Source of the DNA: Chloroflexota bacterium
Lineage (GTDB): Bacteria > Chloroflexota > Limnocylindria > Limnocylindrales > CSP1-4
Length of the DNA: 64,000 nt
Assembly (NCBI GenBank): GCA_019637815.1
Contig: JAHBUZ010000001.1
Location: 87,865-151,864, forward strand
Direction of reading: 5' to 3'
Under the pieces are notes generated by a model. The model was not told the origin of the DNA. It did not search any database and saw nothing but the letters and a program-made list of their open reading frames with translations. How positions within the stretch are numbered: the first letter of the stretch is position 1; each line of letters begins with the position of its first letter. Below, piece by piece: positions 59,972 through 64,000 of the stretch. Made by a program: the position numbers and the translations under genes.

Positions 59972-60730
59972 ATGTCGACACAACAGCCCCTGGTCCTCGT
60001 CGCCGATGACGAGCCGCGCATCACCAAGCTGGTCTCCATCGCGCTGGGCGAGGAGGGCTTCCGGGTCATCACGGCCGCGGGCGGCGAGGAGGCGCTCCGC
60101 AAGGCGGAGGAGTATCGGCCGGACATCGTGCTCCTGGACATCGTGATGCCCGACCTCGATGGCATCGAGGTCATGCGCCAGCTGCGCACGTCGCGTCCGG
60201 TGCCGGTCATCCTGCTGACCGCCAAGGGCTCGACCGCGGACAAGGCCAAGGGTCTCGACCTGGGCGCCGATGACTACGTCGCCAAGCCGTTCCACCCCGA
60301 TGAGCTCGCGGCACGAGTCCGGGCGGTCGTGCGTCGATCGTCGGGTGCCGCGCCGGGGTCCGGTATCGTGGCCTTCGATGACGTGGAGATCGACCTCGAG
60401 CGGCGGATGGTGACGCGTGACGGCCAGCTCGTCCAGCTGTCGCGGACCGAGTGGCTGCTGCTCCAGCACCTCGCCGCGAACGCGGGCAAGGTCGTGCTCC
60501 ACACCGAGCTGCTCACCAAGGTCTGGGGGCCCGAATACCGGGACGACCTCCAGTACCTGCGGGTGTGGGTGAGCCGGGTGCGTCGGAAGCTGGGCGCCCA
60601 GCCTGGTGACCCGGGACGCATCCGCACGTTCCAGGGGATCGGCTATCTGCTCGATGTGGAGGGTGTCGGAGTCGTCGCGGACAGCGCCCAGCCCGACGTC
60701 GCCCGGCCCGACGTCGCCCAGCCCGGATGA
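59972..60730 (+). CDS. OmpR/PhoB-family response regulator
   Basis: 252 residues from ATG 59972 after GGAGGGACGC. Receiver domain: LVLVADDEPRITKLV (acidic pair), DIVLLDIVMPDLDG (phospho-Asp near 53), VILLTAKGS and DYVAKPFHPDEL (Lys). The winged-helix output domain ends in LQYLRVWVSRVRRKLGAQPG and IRTFQGIGYLL. The C-terminal tail has a QPDVARPDVAQP repeat from a 15-base tandem repeat. Partner of the upstream kinase; the last four bases overlap the glycosyltransferase start. Confidence 0.93.
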   Translation: MSTQQPLVLVADDEPRITKLVSIALGEEGFRVITAAGGEEALRKAEEYRPDIVLLDIVMPDLDGIEVMRQLRTSRPVPVILLTAKGSTADKAKGLDLGADDYVAKPFHPDELAARVRAVVRRSSGAAPGSGIVAFDDVEIDLERRMVTRDGQLVQLSRTEWLLLQHLAANAGKVVLHTELLTKVWGPEYRDDLQYLRVWVSRVRRKLGAQPGDPGRIRTFQGIGYLLDVEGVGVVADSAQPDVARPDVAQPG

Positions 60731-61860
60731 TCGAGCGAGACACGCCAGCCGCGCCGGGTGACGTCGCACCGAGCCGGGGTCCGGAGGGCGCATCGGGACC
60801 GAGACTGCGCATCGGGTTGGTGGCACCCCCGTTCGAGCGGGTGCCGCCCGTCGCCTACGGCGGCACCGAGCGGATCGTCCATGCCCTCGCGGTGGAGCTC
60901 GACCGGCGGGGTCATGCGGTCACGGTGTTCGCCTCGGCGGACTCGGACGTGCCGGGACGCCTGGTCCCGACGGTGGGGGCGCCCATCCGCGACACCGGCG
61001 CTGTGGGTGCCGCAGCGATCCCCTGGATGGCGCTCACCCAGGTCATGACGCTCGCTGCCCCCGGGGACCTGGATGTGCTCCACGCCCATCTCGACTGGGC
61101 TGCGATCCCGCTGGGACACCTCGCCCGGATCCCTGTCGTGGTGACGTTCCATGGGCGCGTGGACCTGCCCGCCTCACGGGAGCTGCTCGCGGCATCCCGA
61201 TGTCACCACGTGGCGATCAGCGCCGACCAGGCGTCCACGCACCCGTCCGCGTCATGGGCCGGCATCGTCCACAACGGGCTCGACCTGTCCGGCTCGGCGG
61301 TCTCGGAGCGTCCCGGCGACGATCTGTGCTTCGTGGGCCGGCTGGTGCCCGAGAAGGGCATCCTGGAGGCGATCGAGGTCGCCCGGCTCAGCGGTCGTCG
61401 GCTGCGCGTCGCCGCCAAGCTGGGCGCCCAGCCGGCCGAGGTGGACTACTACGAGCGGGTCGTGCGTCCCGCGATGCGCACCGCGGACGTGGAGCACCTC
61501 GGTGAGCTGTCGGGCGAGGAACGCGACCAGCTGTTCGCGGAGAGCCACGCCACGCTCATGCCCGGCAGCTGGCCGGAGCCGTTCGGGCTCGTCGCTATCG
61601 AGTCCATGGCCTGCGGCACGCCCGTGCTCACCACGCGGGTCGGCGCGCTGCCGGAGATCGTGCGGGAGGGTGTGGACGGGTTCTTCGGCGACGATGCCCA
61701 GCGGCTCGCCTTCCATGTGCCGGACGTGGCGCGGCTCGATCGAGCGGCGATCCGCGCATCGGTGCTCGACCGGTTCTCGGCGGCGCGCATGGCGGATGGC
61801 TACCTGGAGGTCTATCGTCGGGTCCTTGAGGGACCGCATGAGCAGCACCACGGCGGATGA
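60727..61860 (+). CDS. GT4 glycosyltransferase
   Basis: 377-residue GT-B enzyme. LRIGLVAPPFERVPPVAYGGTERIVHALAVELDRRGHAVTV is the acceptor-domain start (key GGTERIV), VVVTFHGRVDLP and VHNGLDLSG follow, and the donor domain has FVGRLVPEKGILEAIEVA and PEPFGLVAIESMACGTPV with E-x7-E. The 25-residue N-terminal tail is variable. ATG 60727 overlaps the response regulator stop. Sugar donor and acceptor not evident; unlike the gene at 28693 it lacks the PimA-type loop. Confidence 0.85.
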   Translation: MIERDTPAAPGDVAPSRGPEGASGPRLRIGLVAPPFERVPPVAYGGTERIVHALAVELDRRGHAVTVFASADSDVPGRLVPTVGAPIRDTGAVGAAAIPWMALTQVMTLAAPGDLDVLHAHLDWAAIPLGHLARIPVVVTFHGRVDLPASRELLAASRCHHVAISADQASTHPSASWAGIVHNGLDLSGSAVSERPGDDLCFVGRLVPEKGILEAIEVARLSGRRLRVAAKLGAQPAEVDYYERVVRPAMRTADVEHLGELSGEERDQLFAESHATLMPGSWPEPFGLVAIESMACGTPVLTTRVGALPEIVREGVDGFFGDDAQRLAFHVPDVARLDRAAIRASVLDRFSAARMADGYLEVYRRVLEGPHEQHHGG

Positions 61861-61880
61861 GCCGGGAAGGGGCAACCACC

Positions 61881-62393
61881 ATGAGCAGTGATGCACGATC
61901 GACCGCGGACCGCGTCGAGGATGCAGCAGGGGACGTCGCGTCCGCGGCGACGGATGCGGCCGATGGGGTCGCGGCGGCCGTGGAGACAAGCGCGGACGAG
62001 GCCGCGGATGCGGTGACCGACACCACGTCCTCGATCGGCGAGGTGGCGACGGATGCCGCACAGCGCGCCGGTGCCGCCGCACAGCGCGCGGGTGAGGTCG
62101 TGGCGGATGTCGCCGGCACGGCAGCGAGCACGGTCCAGACACATGCGCCCGCGGTCATCGATGCCTCTCGGACGACGGCAGGCATCGCCTATCGCCAGGT
62201 CCGGAAGGCATCCAATGACCAGCTGCTGCTGGGCACCGTGTTCACGGCCGGCGTCGTCGCGGGTCTCGTCCTGGGGCGCGTCCCGCGGCTGCTCGTCCTC
62301 GCGGCGCTGGTGCCGGTCGCGGTGCTCGGCGGCACGCTCCTGGGTCGGCGCGTCACGGGGATCGGCAGACGAGCCGGCGACGCATCCCGCTGA
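61881..62393 (+). CDS. alanine-rich coiled membrane protein, YtxH/LEA-like
   Basis: 170 residues from ATG 61881, which has GGAAGGGG upstream; an in-frame ATG at 61857 overlaps the previous stop but has no site. Residues 1-105 are Ala/Asp/Thr/Val-rich with repeated VEDAAGDVASAATDAA- and AAQRAGAAAQRAGE-like units, a regular amphipathic helix like LEA or gas-vesicle-associated proteins. Residues about 118-160 hold two short hydrophobic helices (VFTAGVVAGLVLGRV and LLVLAALVPVAVLGG) that anchor it. A stress-related membrane scaffold is possible; the function is unknown. Confidence 0.6.
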   Translation: MSSDARSTADRVEDAAGDVASAATDAADGVAAAVETSADEAADAVTDTTSSIGEVATDAAQRAGAAAQRAGEVVADVAGTAASTVQTHAPAVIDASRTTAGIAYRQVRKASNDQLLLGTVFTAGVVAGLVLGRVPRLLVLAALVPVAVLGGTLLGRRVTGIGRRAGDASR

Positions 62394-62400
62394 GCCTGGG

Positions 62401-64000
62401 TCAGGGGCGACCCCTCGAGCCCGTGACCGGGGTCGTCGGGAAGAAGGCGATGAGCTGGATGGGGCCCGGGAAGGTCGATCCACGGCCGTTCAGCACCAGG
62501 AAATCCATGAGGCCGTTCCGGTCGTGGTCGATGGCCGTGACCGACTCCGCCGACCCCGTGCGCGTCTGCGGGATGGTCATCGAGCCGTAGCGGCGGCCGT
62601 CGCCCCGATTGATCAGCAGCAGGTCATCGCGCTGCTTGGCACGGGTCCCGAGGACCACGTACAGGTCCAGGTCGCCGTCCGCATCCACATCACCCGCCGC
62701 GATGCCCACCCCGCCGGCGAGGGTGCGCTGGTAGCCCACGACGTAGCGCTCGCCTCGCCGAAGCAGCACACGCAGCTCCCACGGGGCGATCTCCACGATG
62801 TCCGGTCGGCCATCGCCATCCATGTCCGCGACGATGGCATCGAGCGCATCGATGGGCTCGATGCCCGAGGTGGTCGTCACGTCCACGAGGCGACCCTTCA
62901 TGTTGCGCAGGATCCGCACCCCGAAGCCGTCGGAACGTCCCTTGGCACGGGCGCACAGGACGATGTCCTCCCAGCCATCACCGTCGAGGTCGGCGGCACG
63001 CACGCAGTCGGCGCCCAGCCCCACGTCGAAGCCGGACACGCTGCGCGCTCGATACTGATCGCCGGTCGGATTCACGAGGACCCGATGGCGCGACGGCAGG
63101 CCGTCCGTGCGGTCAGGTCGATCGGCCACGAACAGGTCGGCGTGGTCATCGTGGTCGAGGTCGAAGAACACCGCCATCCGGCCCCGACCCAGCGGGTCGG
63201 CGGCACGCATCTCGACCGCCTGGTCCAGGAACGTCCCGTCCGGCTGCTGGATGAGCAGCTCGTTCGCCTTCAGGTTGGCGCCGTGGACGGCCCCGATCGC
63301 GCAGTAGAAGTCGACCCGCCCGTCACCGTTCGCGTCGCCGGCGGTGCATCCATGGCGGTCGCGGCGGGCGATCTCCACGCCGGGCGCCGGCTCGAAGGCA
63401 CCACCGGTGTTGCGCACCAGCCAGCCCGGATTGGCATGCCGCCCGATGAACAGGTCCGGCCAGCCATCCGCGTCGATGTCGGTCGCGATCGAGCCGTACG
63501 TGGTGGTGCGCATGGCGAGGCCGACCTCGCTCGCGACGTCCCGTGCGACGATCGGGATGCCACCCGCCCGCGCCTTGATGGTGCGCGGGGACGGGATGGG
63601 CGTGGCGGACGGTGTGGGCTGGCCACTCGGTCCCGGCTCGTCACTCGGCGCCGGCTCACCACTCGGTGATGCGCCCGGTGCCGGTGGGGACGTGACGTCC
63701 GGATCGGGCAGCTCCGGTGCGCTCGTGCCCACCGGTGGTGGCGGGCCATCGTCGGGTGCCGTGGTCGTCGTGGACGTGGCGCAGACCTCGAAGGCGAGCG
63801 ACCGGCGAGCGCTCGATCCGACCGCCCACGTGGTGCCGGACCGGCTCCCAGCGACATCCCGGAGGTCGCTGCCACCATTCACGACCGGTGCTTCCACGAG
63901 CTGCCACTCACCGCCGGCGCGGGCCAGGACGAAGCCGCGCCAGTCCCCCAGCTCCGCGTCCCAGCGGGTACCGGCGGCGATGGGTCGGCGATCCGCGTCG
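62401..64000 (-). CDS. FG-GAP/VCBS calcium-binding beta-propeller protein (N-terminus outside window)
   Basis: Transcribed leftwards; the frame is open to the window edge at 64000 with no stop (reading WDAELGDWRGFVLARAGGEW before the GTG at 63897), so the start lies outside. The visible 530 residues have a Pro/Ser/Gly linker (about residues 60-105) and then seven D-x-D-x-D/N-G-x-x-D units: DIDADGWPDL, DANGDGRVDF, DLDHDDHADL, DLDGDGWEDI, DMDGDGRPDI, DVDADGDLDL and DHDRNGLMDF. Seven units fit a complete seven-bladed propeller. Such proteins are secreted or anchored and bind glycans or other proteins; no partner is named. The C-terminus is complete. Confidence 0.85.
   Translation of the reverse strand, partial: DADRRPIAAGTRWDAELGDWRGFVLARAGGEWQLVEAPVVNGGSDLRDVAGSRSGTTWAVGSSARRSLAFEVCATSTTTTAPDDGPPPPVGTSAPELPDPDVTSPPAPGASPSGEPAPSDEPGPSGQPTPSATPIPSPRTIKARAGGIPIVARDVASEVGLAMRTTTYGSIATDIDADGWPDLFIGRHANPGWLVRNTGGAFEPAPGVEIARRDRHGCTAGDANGDGRVDFYCAIGAVHGANLKANELLIQQPDGTFLDQAVEMRAADPLGRGRMAVFFDLDHDDHADLFVADRPDRTDGLPSRHRVLVNPTGDQYRARSVSGFDVGLGADCVRAADLDGDGWEDIVLCARAKGRSDGFGVRILRNMKGRLVDVTTTSGIEPIDALDAIVADMDGDGRPDIVEIAPWELRVLLRRGERYVVGYQRTLAGGVGIAAGDVDADGDLDLYVVLGTRAKQRDDLLLINRGDGRRYGSMTIPQTRTGSAESVTAIDHDRNGLMDFLVLNGRGSTFPGPIQLIAFFPTTPVTGSRGRP

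Noticed and set aside
1..64000. CRISPR arrays, insertion sequences, prophage, tRNA and rRNA genes
   Set aside because: No regular spacer-repeat blocks, transposase or phage-like proteins, or cloverleaf-like sequences were noticed; short tRNAs could have been missed by eye.

Overview
The window is very GC-rich (roughly 70 percent G+C by eye) bacterial chromosomal DNA, densely packed, with many 1-4 base start/stop overlaps (ATGA, GTGA) and frequent GTG or TTG starts. Content suggests a free-living Gram-positive-like or monoderm lineage, most likely a Chloroflexota member (for example the Limnocylindria-type group): a full complex I operon, an F420-type LLM oxidoreductase, inositol-lipid genes and many GT-C glycosyltransferases. 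The lineage is inferred from gene content and protein flavour only. No rRNA, tRNA, insertion sequence, prophage or CRISPR array was seen.

Layout. 1-875: the 3' end of an unrecognised gene. 953-16194: a complex I (NADH:quinone oxidoreductase) operon in the order nuoA-B-C-D-H-(I+E fusion)-F-(G/GltD/I fusion)-J-K-L-M-N. The membrane arm and the quinone module look conventional. The electron-input module does not: NuoI carries only its first [4Fe-4S] motif and is fused to NuoE. NuoE and NuoF each lack one cluster-ligand cysteine. The NuoG position is filled by an 856-residue protein in which a GltD-type FAD/NAD(P)H oxidoreductase sits between the NuoG-like iron-sulfur regions, and a NuoI-like second [4Fe-4S] motif ends the chain. 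This is the most interesting feature of the window.

16195-32198: mixed genes: a small acidic protein, a frameshifted secreted protein, trehalose-phosphatase, a sortase-like protein, a divergent ArsR/MFS pair, a phosphoinositide-lipid locus (CDP-alcohol phosphotransferase, inositol-phosphate synthase, two LpxL/PatA-type acyltransferases, PHP phosphoesterase, PimA-like glycosyltransferase) interrupted by a PIN toxin-antitoxin pair, then an LLM oxidoreductase, a second PIN/AbrB pair and a GNAT acetyltransferase. 32195-41550: a protein/glycan mannosylation locus with a giant two-module GT-C protein, two more multi-pass GT-C proteins and a DPM1-like GT2.

41547-57491: the replication-origin neighbourhood. 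Transcribed leftward: dnaA, a cyclase, the methionine-salvage genes mtnA-mtnB-cupin-mtnK, then dnaN-recF-dciA, a pseudo-PP2C/propeller protein and a BFN-family nuclease. Transcribed rightward: rpmH-rnpA-yidD-yidC-jag. A non-coding 308-base stretch before dnaN with clustered GTGGA/TCCAC words is a candidate oriC. 57641-64000: a GAF/PAS sensor kinase, an OmpR-type response regulator, a GT4 glycosyltransferase, an alanine-rich membrane-anchored protein, and an FG-GAP/VCBS propeller protein cut by the window end.
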